A stretch of DNA of 64,000 bases. It comes from Anabaena cylindrica PCC 7122 (GTDB taxonomy: Bacteria; Cyanobacteriota; Cyanobacteriia; Cyanobacteriales; Nostocaceae). Where the stretch lies: NCBI RefSeq assembly GCF_000317695.1, contig NC_019774.1, positions 1 through 64,000 on the forward strand. The letters are read 5' to 3'. A program made the translations under genes and the position numbers. The notes beneath the pieces are model-generated. The model was not told the DNA's origin and did no database searches. It saw only the letters and a list, made by a program, of their open reading frames with translations. Below, piece by piece: positions 44,829-54,362 of the stretch. The first letter of the stretch is position 1. Each line of letters opens with the position of its first letter.

Positions 44829-47800
44829 TTAATTTTTATGATTACAGCTAGAAGATTTTTGATTTTGGCGTTGCTCAAAATTTGACTTAGGATCGTAGGC
44901 AGTTAAAATTAATTGTCCTTTCTCATTTAACATCCATCCTCTGACGGGAGTAATGGGTTGGGAATGATTTTCTTTGCTAGAAAGTTGCCAATTATCAGGT
45001 TTTTGTTTTCCTGTTGTTACTGGTTCAACTAAGTCAACTTGAGTGAAATTATTCCCAACAGCTTGTTCAGGACTAGGTGGTAATCCTCCTCTACCTGTAT
45101 TCACAAATTGACTTTCTTTACCTTGTTTGCAAGGATTTTGAGCAATAAGCTGATCTGGATCAACTACTGATTCTGGTAATTCAGTTAAATCATTGCTAGG
45201 GTCAGTTTCTGGAATATTAAGAATTATTTGACCATTTAAAGTTGGGTCTAATTGAGAAAAGGCTGTAATGTCGCTAAAAGGAGTCAGTTGGTTGCGAATT
45301 TCTAGTCCAAAAATGCCTTCAGCAGTAATATTGATTTTGCCTCCTTGACCTCCAAAAGAGTTAGCTGTAATATCGCTATTTTCAAAAGGTACTGCAATCA
45401 GAAATTTGGTATCAATAGAAATATTACCACCAGCACCAGCACCACCTTCACTTCCTGCGGTTGTGGAAATTAAACTATTATTACGTAGTAAACTATAATT
45501 TGCGACTTGTAACTTAATATTGCCGCCTGTATTACTGGCAGTAGTAGCAGAAATTTTACCGTTGTCTAAAAATAAATTTTGGGTAATTAAGTCAATATCT
45601 CCACCAATTCCAGAGCCTTGACTATCTACTGCGATCGCAGCGCCATTTTCAACAGACACTGTGATAGGATCAATAAAAATATTACCGCCCTTACCTGTAG
45701 AATCAGTTGTAGTATTAGCAAAAATACCGCTATTATTACCATTTAAATTAATATTATCGGACACCTTTAAATTTATATTTCCAGCATCACCTTGTCCTTG
45801 CGTTGTCACCGCAATTTTACCCCCACTTTCAACTATTAACTGAGGAGTTTTGATATTAATATCACCTGCTTTACCAGTAGAGTTAGCGGGATTTAAAGGT
45901 ACATCAATTAATAAAGGATTGCGTGGTATTCCTTCGATGCCTGAGATAGCTAAAATAGCACTAGGTTGTCCATTCAATGCTGTTCCATTAATATTAATTG
46001 ACTCATTAGCATTAATATTTAATGTACCTCCTTTACCTTGACTAGCTGTAGAACCAGAGATTAAACCACCATTTTCTAAAAATATTTGACGTGCAGATAA
46101 GTCAATATTTCCCGCATCACCTTTACCAGTTGTGTCAGTTGATAAAGCACTGGTAATAAGTCCTTCTGGAGAAATTCCGCTGATTCTTAAAATATTAATA
46201 TTAGCAGTTAAATCGCCGCCATCTCCTGTGCTTTCTGGACTGGTACTAGTAGCAATAACTCCCCCATTTGTTGCTGTTAAATTAGGGGTATTAATAGTAA
46301 TATTTCCTGCATTTCCTGTACCTCTAGTGGCGGTAGTTAAAGCACTAGGAATTGGTAAGATATCGTTAGGATTAGTAATTGTTCCACTAAGATTTATAGA
46401 TTCAGTGGCATTAATATTAATATTACCCCCTTGTCCTGTGGTATTGCGATTAGTTCCAGTAGAAATAGTACCACCATTTTCAAGGGTTAAACGTCTAGTT
46501 TCAAGAGTAACATTTCCGGCATTACCATCAGCAAAAGTTTGTGCTTGAATACCTGCACCTCGACTAATATTTACAGATTCTTGAGCATTGATATTAATAT
46601 TACCTCCTTGACCTATACTTTCTAAAGTAGAGGCAGAAATTCTGCCAAAATCTCTTAAAATCAATTTATCAGTAGTAAGGTTTAAATCCCCTGCATTTCC
46701 TGTATCACTTGTAGCAGTAGTAATTAAACTTAAATTAGCAGGATTATTTAAGTTACCGATTATTTCAACGAAATTATTAGCATTGATTGTTAATAAACCT
46801 CCTTGACCACTATTTAAAGTAGAAGTAATAACTTTTCCTCCATTTTCAATTAACAAAGTATCAGTAATTATTGTTAATTTTCCAGCATTACCACCATTTC
46901 CTAAAGCCAAATCACCTAAATAATCAACAAAGAAAGGAACATCAGTTCCTGAACTGGTTGAAATTATTCCTTGATTATTTACTTTTAAATTAGATGTTTC
47001 AATATTTAATTTTCCAGCATTACCTGTTCCTAATGTTAAGGTTGTAATCGAACTAAAATCTTGATTATTATTTAAAGATTTGGTGACTTCTAAGGAATCA
47101 GTAACATTAATATTTAAAGTACCGCCATTACCACTATTTAAAGTAGAAGTAATAACAAATGATCCATTATTAAGTTTTAAAGTATTGGTTTTAATATCTA
47201 ATTGACCAGCATTACCACCATCTCCTAATATTACAGAACCTGATGCTAACCCTAATAAATCACCTGTTGCTGAAGTAATCACTGAATTATCTAAATCAAT
47301 TGTATTAGCTTCAATGTTAATATTACCAGCCTCTAAAATACCTAATGTTCCCGAAACAATTGACCCTACATTAGTTAAAGAAAGAGAATTAGTTTTAATG
47401 TTGATATCACCACCTATTCCTACTGCTCCCGAAGATACATTAGTTAAAATAGAAGCCCGATCTAAAGAGAGCTTATCATTAAGAACAACTGTAATATTCC
47501 CAGCATTTCCTTCTCCATCCGTTGTTGCTCTAATTCGCGAAGCATTACTCAAATTCAGAGAATTTGCTTTAATCGTAATATCACCTCCATTACCTGGAGT
47601 AAATAGACTAACTCCTGTATTAATAAAACTTAAATCAAGGGAAATTAAACCACCTGCTTCTAGAGAAATATTACCAGAATCAGCAGGTTCAAAACTAAAA
47701 AAATTATCACTATCAATTCTACTAAAAGTTAAATTAATAGAATCATTAACCTTAACAAAGATATTACCTGGTAATCCTGAATTACCTGTTGTGGTACTTA

Positions 47801-48773
47801 AAACACCGAATCTGGCATCAAATGAATTACTATTAATATTAATCCCACCTTGATTACCATTAGCTCTAATTTGACTGCTATTTAAACTAATTTTATCACC
47901 ATAAATATTAACAAATCCTCCTTGTCCATTAACATCTATGTGAGTATCATTTAAGAAATTGATATTTTGAGAAGTTTGACTATCTATCTGAGGATAATTA
48001 AATGTTAATTTTTGACTATTAGATGATATATTAATTAAGTGTTCACCTTCAATACTTCCCAACTCAATTTTGCCATCTAATACTGTTAAACGAGCATTAT
48101 TAAAATTAATTTCTCCCCCAACTAATGCGACAGTTTTTCCTTCAGCACCTTCCAGAAAACTTCCCTCAACATTAATTGGTTGAATTATGCCATTTCCTGC
48201 TGTTTCCCTAAACTGTAAACCCACAGGAATATTCACAGTCATTAAAGGTGGATTATTAGGATGACTAGCACTAAATTCAAACCTATTATCAAACAATAAT
48301 CCATCGGCGGTACTAGCTACAAATGAGCCGCCTAAAAATAGTCCAGCATTTGCACCAAAATAAACTCCATTAGGATTAATCAGAAATAAATTAGCATTAT
48401 CTATATTAAAAGAATTATCAAGTACACCTAAATTTCCTAAAATATTAGAAGCATTAGTGCCTGTTACTCTCCCGATAATATTATCTATTCCTGATGGACT
48501 AATAAAAAATACTCCTCTCCCATTATCAACATGAAATTCCTTAAAACTATGAAATAAATTATTACCTCTATTTGCTCCTCCTTGAATAATATGATTATTG
48601 ATACCTATAGGAATAATTTGAGAATTTTCTGAACCTAATGTAGTATCAGCGACGGGTATTAATTGAGCCTGAGCAACATGACCATTATTTAGTAGTGATA
48701 AAGTTACTAATAAAAGCGATTGTTGACAAATTTTATTGAACATCAAAGCCATTGAATACAATTTAGGTATCAT
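44829..48773 (-). CDS. Filamentous haemagglutinin-type exoprotein (TpsA)
   Basis: The protein has about 1314 residues when started at the ATG at 48773, which has a CAGGAT ribosome site. The longer frame to 48902 runs into a repeat element and lacks a good start. A signal peptide (QSLLLVTLSLLNN...VAQA) precedes the TPS secretion domain with FHSFKEFHV, FLINPNGVYFG and LGGSFVASTA. The body is a long beta-helix of about 20-residue coils rich in GNAGNI and GGNINI motifs. The end has NPC and TGRGGLPPSP, a common cyanobacterial C-terminal signature. It would be exported by the TpsB transporter encoded at 54.4 kb and act in adhesion or as a surface filament. Confidence 0.93.
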   Translation of the reverse strand: MIPKLYSMALMFNKICQQSLLLVTLSLLNNGHVAQAQLIPVADTTLGSENSQIIPIGINNHIIQGGANRGNNLFHSFKEFHVDNGRGVFFISPSGIDNIIGRVTGTNASNILGNLGVLDNSFNIDNANLFLINPNGVYFGANAGLFLGGSFVASTADGLLFDNRFEFSASHPNNPPLMTVNIPVGLQFRETAGNGIIQPINVEGSFLEGAEGKTVALVGGEINFNNARLTVLDGKIELGSIEGEHLINISSNSQKLTFNYPQIDSQTSQNINFLNDTHIDVNGQGGFVNIYGDKISLNSSQIRANGNQGGININSNSFDARFGVLSTTTGNSGLPGNIFVKVNDSINLTFSRIDSDNFFSFEPADSGNISLEAGGLISLDLSFINTGVSLFTPGNGGDITIKANSLNLSNASRIRATTDGEGNAGNITVVLNDKLSLDRASILTNVSSGAVGIGGDINIKTNSLSLTNVGSIVSGTLGILEAGNINIEANTIDLDNSVITSATGDLLGLASGSVILGDGGNAGQLDIKTNTLKLNNGSFVITSTLNSGNGGTLNINVTDSLEVTKSLNNNQDFSSITTLTLGTGNAGKLNIETSNLKVNNQGIISTSSGTDVPFFVDYLGDLALGNGGNAGKLTIITDTLLIENGGKVITSTLNSGQGGLLTINANNFVEIIGNLNNPANLSLITTATSDTGNAGDLNLTTDKLILRDFGRISASTLESIGQGGNININAQESVNISRGAGIQAQTFADGNAGNVTLETRRLTLENGGTISTGTNRNTTGQGGNININATESINLSGTITNPNDILPIPSALTTATRGTGNAGNITINTPNLTATNGGVIATSTSPESTGDGGDLTANINILRISGISPEGLITSALSTDTTGKGDAGNIDLSARQIFLENGGLISGSTASQGKGGTLNINANESININGTALNGQPSAILAISGIEGIPRNPLLIDVPLNPANSTGKAGDINIKTPQLIVESGGKIAVTTQGQGDAGNINLKVSDNINLNGNNSGIFANTTTDSTGKGGNIFIDPITVSVENGAAIAVDSQGSGIGGDIDLITQNLFLDNGKISATTASNTGGNIKLQVANYSLLRNNSLISTTAGSEGGAGAGGNISIDTKFLIAVPFENSDITANSFGGQGGKINITAEGIFGLEIRNQLTPFSDITAFSQLDPTLNGQIILNIPETDPSNDLTELPESVVDPDQLIAQNPCKQGKESQFVNTGRGGLPPSPEQAVGNNFTQVDLVEPVTTGKQKPDNWQLSSKENHSQPITPVRGWMLNEKGQLILTAYDPKSNFEQRQNQKSSSCNHKN

Positions 48774-48876
48774 GTCAATTATCCTGATTTTTATTAACAA
48801 ACAAGTGGTCATAATTAAATGAGCAAAACTTGTAAAACAGGGAGCGCATTGCCATAGGCATTCTCTAAGAAGATGT

Positions 48877-48983
48877 TTACAGCACTTCCCGCTCAAACTC
48901 AATACAATCGGAGGTGGGGAAACCCCGCCCCTAAAGGCTTGGCGATGAAAAACTGTACCTCATAACAGCGGGAAGTGCTGTAA
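48877..48983. repeat. MITE-like element with TTACAGCACTTCCCGCT ends
   Basis: 107 bp with 17-bp perfect inverted ends (48877-48893 and 48967-48983). No gene. It covers the false upstream extension of the TpsA frame. A related element lies at 51379-51504. Confidence 0.8.
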
Positions 48984-49019
48984 TAAGTGTTTTTTGCTAC
49001 ACTGAAAACACTTAAACTT

Positions 49020-49060
49020 AACCCCCATGTCCGCCTTCCCTACAAGGGAATGGGGGTTTT
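49020..49060 (+). terminator. Hairpin with T-run, possible bidirectional terminator
   Basis: AACCCCCAT pairs with ATGGGGGTT around an inner TTCCCTACAAGGGAA hairpin, followed by TTTTAAA. It lies between the divergent TpsA and DegT genes, so it does not end an obvious transcript. It may insulate the two promoters or be a dispersed palindrome. Confidence 0.45.
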
Positions 49061-49215
49061 AAAGCCTCTCTCCGCAGAACGTCTCTACAATAGTTTTCGG
49101 AGATGTCTATTAGCTAAAAGCTTTGTGAAATAAGACTCAATATAGAAATTTTTTGCATTTTGCATAATTTTTCTTCTTTACCCCGATATATAACCAAGAC
49201 ACAACATACAAATCT

Positions 49216-50340
49216 ATGACACCAACAACTCAACCAATTTACCCTCAAAAAATAGTTTTTTCCGAAGCTGATCGTGCAGAGATCATCCAACGTATTGATT
49301 TTAGTCTATCTACAGGTCAAGTCGCCCTGGGACAAAATGTTCAAGAATTTGAAGCTAATTTTGCCCAATTTGTAGGAACAAAACACGCTATTGCCGTTAA
49401 CTCAGGAGGAGCAGCTATTGCCATAGCCATGCACCTACTTAATGTTAAAGATCAAGAAGTGCTAGTTCCAACGAATACCTTTGTCGCTACAGCCTCAGAG
49501 GTATTATTAGCAGGAGGATGTGTGCGTTTAGTTGATACAGATCCTAAAACATTTTCTGTGTCTTTAAACGCCTTAAAAGCCGCAGTCACTCTCCAAACAG
49601 TAGGAGTAAATATAGTCCATATTGGCGGTATTATTACTCCAGAAATTGAAGCAATTCGAGATTGGTGTCAGGCTCAAGGATTATGGTTGTTTGAAGATGC
49701 TGCTCATGCTCATGGTAGCAGTTTTAACGGTAAAAGTGCTGGAAAATTTGGCTGTATGGCAGCTTATTCTTTTTATGCTACTAAAGTAATGACCAGTGGC
49801 GAAGGCGGAATGTTAGTTACTGATGATGATGATTTAGCAGCAAAAGCCAAAGGTTTAAGAGATTATGGTAAACCTCAACCCTGGGTTAGTTATTATACTC
49901 AATTAGGTTCTAATTGGCGAATGTCTGAGTTTTGTGCTGCGGTGGGAGTCGTGCAACTAAAACGTTTACCAAAGTTTATTGAATGGCGTGAAAAAATTGC
50001 TAATTTCTATACTCAAAACTTACAAAATTCACCTCAAATTACTCTTGTTTTACCCCCTGAAAAAAGTAGTTGGTATAAATATATTGTGTTACTTCCGCCA
50101 GGAGTAAATCGTGAGCAGATCAAAGCCAAAATGAAAGAAAAAGGTGTTTCTTTACCTGGTGGAGTATATGAAACTCCTTTACATCAACAACCTATTTTTC
50201 AGGAACTATCCGATCAATTTCCTTTAGCTAATGATGTTTGTCAGCGTCATATCTGTTTACCTATTTACTTTAGCTTAACAGAGGAACAAGCGGCTTATAT
50301 TGTGGAATGTTTGCACTTAGTTCTTTCGGAAATTATGTAG
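49216..50340 (+). CDS. DegT/DnrJ/EryC1-family sugar aminotransferase
   Basis: A 374-residue PLP enzyme that would transfer an amino group to a nucleotide-linked keto-sugar. The family motifs are AVNSGGAAIAIAMHLL, VPTNTFVATASEVLLAGG, the DAAHAHGSSFNG phosphate/PLP region, and the lysine in FYATKVMTSGEGG (about K190) that binds PLP. The length fits the family. It starts a co-directional cassette of sugar and sulfate genes. Ribosome site is weak. It suggests synthesis of an amino sugar for a surface polysaccharide or glycoprotein. Confidence 0.92.
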   Translation: MTPTTQPIYPQKIVFSEADRAEIIQRIDFSLSTGQVALGQNVQEFEANFAQFVGTKHAIAVNSGGAAIAIAMHLLNVKDQEVLVPTNTFVATASEVLLAGGCVRLVDTDPKTFSVSLNALKAAVTLQTVGVNIVHIGGIITPEIEAIRDWCQAQGLWLFEDAAHAHGSSFNGKSAGKFGCMAAYSFYATKVMTSGEGGMLVTDDDDLAAKAKGLRDYGKPQPWVSYYTQLGSNWRMSEFCAAVGVVQLKRLPKFIEWREKIANFYTQNLQNSPQITLVLPPEKSSWYKYIVLLPPGVNREQIKAKMKEKGVSLPGGVYETPLHQQPIFQELSDQFPLANDVCQRHICLPIYFSLTEEQAAYIVECLHLVLSEIM

Positions 50341-50400
50341 CCAGCAGGTTTATTAGGTTGCTTTGAATATTGCTATTTTGATCAAATCAGGAGTTAAATA

Positions 50401-51354
50401 ATGCAAAAATTAAAATGCTTTGTGACCGGAGGTAACGGTTATATTGGTTCTCATGTTGTTGAGGCTTTAAGAAAGGCTAATTATGATGTTAAAGTGTTAG
50501 ATATTACAGGAGAAGGTATCAATATTGATATCTGTAATCTTTCATCTTTGCTGGAAATATTCCAGCAAGAAAAACCCGATTATGTGTATCATATAGCAGC
50601 GATTGCTAATGCTCGTACTGCTTTAGACAACCCAATACAAGCTGTCCAAATTAACATTAATGGGACAACTAATGTATTAGAAGCATCACGTCAAAATAAT
50701 GTCAAAAGAGTTATTTTAGCCAGCACTTGCTGGGTAGCAAATGCAATGCCTTCTGGTATTCTTGATGAAACTACACCTTTTTTAGCTGAAGGTGGAGGTC
50801 ATATTTATACTACCACTAAAATTGCCTCTGAGTATTTAGCGAAAGATTACCAAAAACTCTACGGTTTACCCTTTACCATATTACGCTATGGTATTCCTTA
50901 TGGACCTCGGATGTGGACTGGTTTAGTGTTAAGAAATTTCCTAGATCGCGCTTTTACTAAACAACCTTTAACCATTTTTGGTGATGGTAGCGCATCAAGG
51001 AAATTTGTGTTTGTAGAAGACTTAGCACAAGCTCATGTCTTAGCTTTACAAGACATCGCTGCTAATCAAGTTTATAACCTAGAAGGAATGAGATTTGTAA
51101 CTCTTAAAGAGTTAGCTGAATTAGTCTCTAAATTAGTGGATGAAGTTGATATTATTTATCAATATGATCCCTCAAGACGAGGTGAATTAGATAATTATCG
51201 TAAGATAATTTCTGCTAATAAAGCTTATATTGAGCTTGGTTGGCAACCACACATAGATTTAGAAGAAGGGGTACGTCGTACGATTAATTGGTATCAAAAA
51301 GAGGTATTGTCTTCTCAATTTGATAATTCAGGAATCCCTGTTATCGCACGCTAA
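50401..51354 (+). CDS. NAD-dependent sugar epimerase/dehydratase (extended SDR)
   Basis: A 317-residue extended short-chain dehydrogenase. The Rossmann motif VTGGNGYIGSHVVEAL is at the N terminus, and the catalytic YTTTK (YxxxK) with upstream AST is in the middle. The C-terminal part (FGDGSASRKFVFVEDLAQAH) is typical of NDP-sugar epimerases. It probably acts on the same nucleotide sugar as its neighbours. It follows the aminotransferase by 60 bp with a GGAG site, and an inverted-repeat element follows it. Confidence 0.9.
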   Translation: MQKLKCFVTGGNGYIGSHVVEALRKANYDVKVLDITGEGINIDICNLSSLLEIFQQEKPDYVYHIAAIANARTALDNPIQAVQININGTTNVLEASRQNNVKRVILASTCWVANAMPSGILDETTPFLAEGGGHIYTTTKIASEYLAKDYQKLYGLPFTILRYGIPYGPRMWTGLVLRNFLDRAFTKQPLTIFGDGSASRKFVFVEDLAQAHVLALQDIAANQVYNLEGMRFVTLKELAELVSKLVDEVDIIYQYDPSRRGELDNYRKIISANKAYIELGWQPHIDLEEGVRRTINWYQKEVLSSQFDNSGIPVIAR

Positions 51355-51378
51355 CACAATTCGTAATTGAGTTTTACT

Positions 51379-51504
51379 TACAGCACTTTGCAGAACTAAC
51401 TGGTACAGAATTAATCCCAATTTCAGACTTAACTCTTTCTAATCTTTTTCTGTGCCTATGTGGATGATTAATCACTGTACTTAACTGTTACGCAAAGTGC
51501 TGTA
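51379..51504. repeat. MITE-like element with TACAGCACTTTGC ends
   Basis: 126 bp with 13-bp perfect inverted ends that extend imperfectly (TACAGCACTTTGC at 51379, inverse ending at 51504). It shares the TACAGCACTT end with the element at 48877. No gene. It separates the epimerase and sulfotransferase genes. Confidence 0.7.
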
Positions 51505-51595
51505 TAAGGAAGATTGAAGATAAATTTAATCAATCCTCAATCATATTAAAAACAAAGCAACAAGCATATCTCTTCAGATAATCAGTTTTAATAAT

Positions 51596-52549
51596 ATGTT
51601 AGACAAGCAGAAAAAACTACCTGATTTTATCATTGGCGGCGGCATGAAATGTGGAACAACTTCTTTGCATTACTTATTAAATAAGCATCCACAAATTTTT
51701 ATTCCTAACAATGAACCGCATTTTTTTACTTTGGATGATATCGAACAGAACCCTGAGTTTTTTATCAAGACTAAACAAGGTTGGAATTGTTGGGATTTTG
51801 ATAAGAATTTGCCAGATTATCTTCGTTGGTATTATAGCTTTTTTCATGAAGCTAAAGAAAATCAAGTGATTGGGGAAGATTGCGTTTCCTATCTTTATTC
51901 TAGTCAAGCACCAGCTAGGATTGCTAAAATTATTCCTAATGTCAAGTTGATTTTTATTTTACGAGATCCTGTAGCCAGGACTTATTCTCAATATTGGCAT
52001 TGGGTAAAAACTAATAGGGCTATTTATAGTTTTGAAGATATGATTCAGTTTTCTTCTGGACACCTTTTGCAAAGAGGCTTTTATCGTCAGCATTTAGCTA
52101 GATATTTTCAATATTTTGAGCGCGAACAAATCAAAGTTATTCTTTTCGAGGATTTTATCAAAAATGTCCAAGAAAAGATTGATGAAGTGTGTGAATTTTT
52201 ACAATTAAATCAGAGTGTTAATGTCAGTAACCTAGAAGCTCACCAAAATTCAGCTTTAGTTCCACGCAACTTACGATTACATTTATTATTCAACAATTTG
52301 TTTAAAACACGCATTTGTGGTAGAAAATATCAAATATCCCATTTACCTAATGCTAATATATCGAATCAAAATATAATTTTAGATTGGCTCACAAATTCTT
52401 TTAATCAGCTTAACTTAACCTCAAATAAACCCTATCCTCAAATGCACCCAGATACTCGGCAGTTCTTAGAACAATTATTCGCTAAGGAAAATAGTGGGCT
52501 ATCACAATTGATTGATTTTCCTGTTGAACAATTTTGGAGTTATGTATGA
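51596..52549 (+). CDS. PAPS-dependent sulfotransferase
   Basis: A 317-residue sulfotransferase. The 5'-phosphosulfate loop is GGMKCGTTSLHYLLNKHP near residue 14, and the 3'-phosphate region is ILRDPVARTYSQYWH near residue 120. The start MLDKQKKLPDFIIGG is ordinary and the length fits carbohydrate sulfotransferases of the heparan N-sulfotransferase-like group. Located among sugar genes, it probably sulfates a surface polysaccharide or glycan. An acceptor cannot be told from sequence. Confidence 0.92.
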   Translation: MLDKQKKLPDFIIGGGMKCGTTSLHYLLNKHPQIFIPNNEPHFFTLDDIEQNPEFFIKTKQGWNCWDFDKNLPDYLRWYYSFFHEAKENQVIGEDCVSYLYSSQAPARIAKIIPNVKLIFILRDPVARTYSQYWHWVKTNRAIYSFEDMIQFSSGHLLQRGFYRQHLARYFQYFEREQIKVILFEDFIKNVQEKIDEVCEFLQLNQSVNVSNLEAHQNSALVPRNLRLHLLFNNLFKTRICGRKYQISHLPNANISNQNIILDWLTNSFNQLNLTSNKPYPQMHPDTRQFLEQLFAKENSGLSQLIDFPVEQFWSYV

Positions 52550-52627
52550 AAAAATTTAAAACTCAGGAACCAGATTGATTAAGTATTCATTATTAAATCT
52601 TTTAAAAAATTTAAGGAGAATGTTAAA

Positions 52628-53629
52628 ATGTCATCAAATCAAGGTATAATTTTTGTTACTGGAGGGGCTGGTTACATTGGTTCTCATGCGGTATTAGCTT
52701 TACAAAAAGCTGGTTATCAAGTTATTGTTCTAGATAACTTAACTTCAGGACATAAAGACATTGTAGAAAATGTTCTTAAAACTGAACTTATTATAGGCTC
52801 TATAGGCGATCGCAATTTACTAGACCAAATTTTTTCTACTTATCCAATCATAGCCGTGATGCACTTTGCAGCTTATATTAATGTGGAAGAATCAGTATCT
52901 TTTCCTCATAAATACTACCGTAATAATGTTACTGATACACTAACATTGTTAGAAGCAATAAAATCAGCTAATATTAATAAATTTGTTTTTTCCTCTACCA
53001 GTGCGGTTTATGATGAGTATCAAACTAAGCCTATTTTAGAAACTGCTCCTCTTAATCCTATCAGTCCCTATGCTAAAAGTAAATTAATGATTGAACAAAT
53101 GTTAGCTGATTTTGATGTAGCTTATGGTTTAAAATCGGTTTGCTTTCGTTATTTTAATGCCGCAGGTGCTGAACCTAATGCTTTAATTGGAGAAGATCGT
53201 AAAATAGAAAGTCATCTTATTCCTTTACTATTACTAACAGCTTTAGGTGAACAAAATTATTTTTCTGTATTTGGTACTGATTATACCACACCTGATGGTA
53301 CTTGTATCAGAGATTTCATTCATGTTATGGATTTAGCTAATGCTCATGTTTTAGGCTTAAAATATCTCATAGAAGGTGGAAAGAGTGATATCTTTAATTT
53401 AGGTAACGGTAAGGGTTTTTCCGTGAAAGAAGTTGTCGAAATGACCCAAAAAGTAACAGGAAAAACTTTTGATATTCGGTATCAAGAACGTCGCTCAGGA
53501 GATCCACCTATTTTAGTAGGTAATAGTGAAAAAGCTCAAAGAATTTTAGGTTGGTCGCCCCAATATCCAGATTTAGAACAAATTATAACTCATGCTTGGC
53601 AATGGAAACAAAAATCTAAAACTTATTAA
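52628..53629 (+). CDS. galE: UDP-glucose 4-epimerase
   Basis: A 333-residue extended SDR of the GalE type. The sequence VTGGAGYIGSHAVLALQ then VIVLDNLTSGHK, followed by a catalytic YAKSK and RYFNAAGAEP, is characteristic of GalE. The C-terminal GDPPILVGNSEKAQRILGW is also diagnostic. It interconverts UDP-glucose and UDP-galactose. It is preceded by an AAGGAG site. The stop lies 4 bp before the next start, so the Nudix gene is co-translated. Confidence 0.93.
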   Translation: MSSNQGIIFVTGGAGYIGSHAVLALQKAGYQVIVLDNLTSGHKDIVENVLKTELIIGSIGDRNLLDQIFSTYPIIAVMHFAAYINVEESVSFPHKYYRNNVTDTLTLLEAIKSANINKFVFSSTSAVYDEYQTKPILETAPLNPISPYAKSKLMIEQMLADFDVAYGLKSVCFRYFNAAGAEPNALIGEDRKIESHLIPLLLLTALGEQNYFSVFGTDYTTPDGTCIRDFIHVMDLANAHVLGLKYLIEGGKSDIFNLGNGKGFSVKEVVEMTQKVTGKTFDIRYQERRSGDPPILVGNSEKAQRILGWSPQYPDLEQIITHAWQWKQKSKTY

Positions 53630-53633
53630 TAAT

Positions 53634-54224
53634 ATGAAAAATCCCGATAAACCTAATGGTGAAAAATTAGGGTGGAAAATTCAAAAAAGTCAACTGATTT
53701 TTCAAAGTCAGTGGTATAATCTGCGTCAAGATAAAATTACTTTACCTAAAAATCAAGAGATTACCTACACCTATATAGAACATCCAGGCTCAGTATTTGT
53801 TGTTCCTATCACAGCCAATCAAGAAATTATTTTAATTCGTTCCTATCGTTATACAATAGATGACTGGTGTTGGGAAGTACCCGCCGGAAATTTAGGAGAT
53901 CAAAAGGGACTATCCCCAGAAGAAGTAGCCCGTTTAGAGTTGGCAGAAGAAATTGGAGGAATAGCCGAAACTTTTCAAAGTTTAGGATGGTATTATATGG
54001 CTAATGGTTTGGCTTCCCTGAAAAATTTCTATTTTATTGCTTATAATGTCACCTTAAATCAAGGTAGTCAAAGAGAAGTAACTGAGATTATTAATGAAGT
54101 TAAAACTGTTTCTATTAAAAATATTTTTAATATGATTCAAGAGGGTTTAATTAAAGACGGAGAAAGTGCTTTTGCTATGATGTTAGCACTATCTCATATT
54201 AATCGCTCAAATCCTAGATTATAG
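53634..54224 (+). CDS. Nudix hydrolase, ADP-ribose pyrophosphatase-like
   Basis: I start at the ATG at 53634 (MKNPDKPNGEKLGWK), because the longer frame overlaps galE. The protein has about 196 residues. The Nudix box is seen as GLSPEEVARLELAEEIGGIAE, with the usual R-E pair replaced by LE in the first glutamate position but both EE residues kept. Family members hydrolyse ADP-ribose or nucleotide sugars, so it may clean up NDP-sugar intermediates of this cassette. It is the last gene of the run. Confidence 0.87.
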   Translation: MKNPDKPNGEKLGWKIQKSQLIFQSQWYNLRQDKITLPKNQEITYTYIEHPGSVFVVPITANQEIILIRSYRYTIDDWCWEVPAGNLGDQKGLSPEEVARLELAEEIGGIAETFQSLGWYYMANGLASLKNFYFIAYNVTLNQGSQREVTEIINEVKTVSIKNIFNMIQEGLIKDGESAFAMMLALSHINRSNPRL

Positions 54225-54302
54225 TTCCTCATAAATTTCTAAATATGCAGTTTCTCGCCTCAATGTCATCATTAATATTGCTGATAGGAGTTTTTGCCTT
54301 TT

Positions 54303-54319
54303 GGTGGGCATTGCCCACC
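54303..54319. repeat. Palindrome GGTGGGCATTGCCCACC between convergent genes
   Basis: A 17-bp hairpin between the converging Nudix and TpsB genes. It could terminate both transcripts, though no strong T-run follows, and the string is also a frequent cyanobacterial dispersed repeat. Confidence 0.5.
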
Positions 54320-54362
54320 CTACATTTATTTATGATCACCTACTTACCTCTTGAACAAAGAC

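Noticed and set aside
45661..47853. Several plus-strand frames inside the TpsA gene
   Set aside because: They are antisense reflections of the repetitive Gly/Asn-rich beta-helix coding sequence.
48774..48902. Upstream extension of the TpsA protein
   Set aside because: The added 43 residues lie partly in repeat-rich DNA, disrupt the signal peptide position and lack a good ribosome site; the ATG at 48773 is better.
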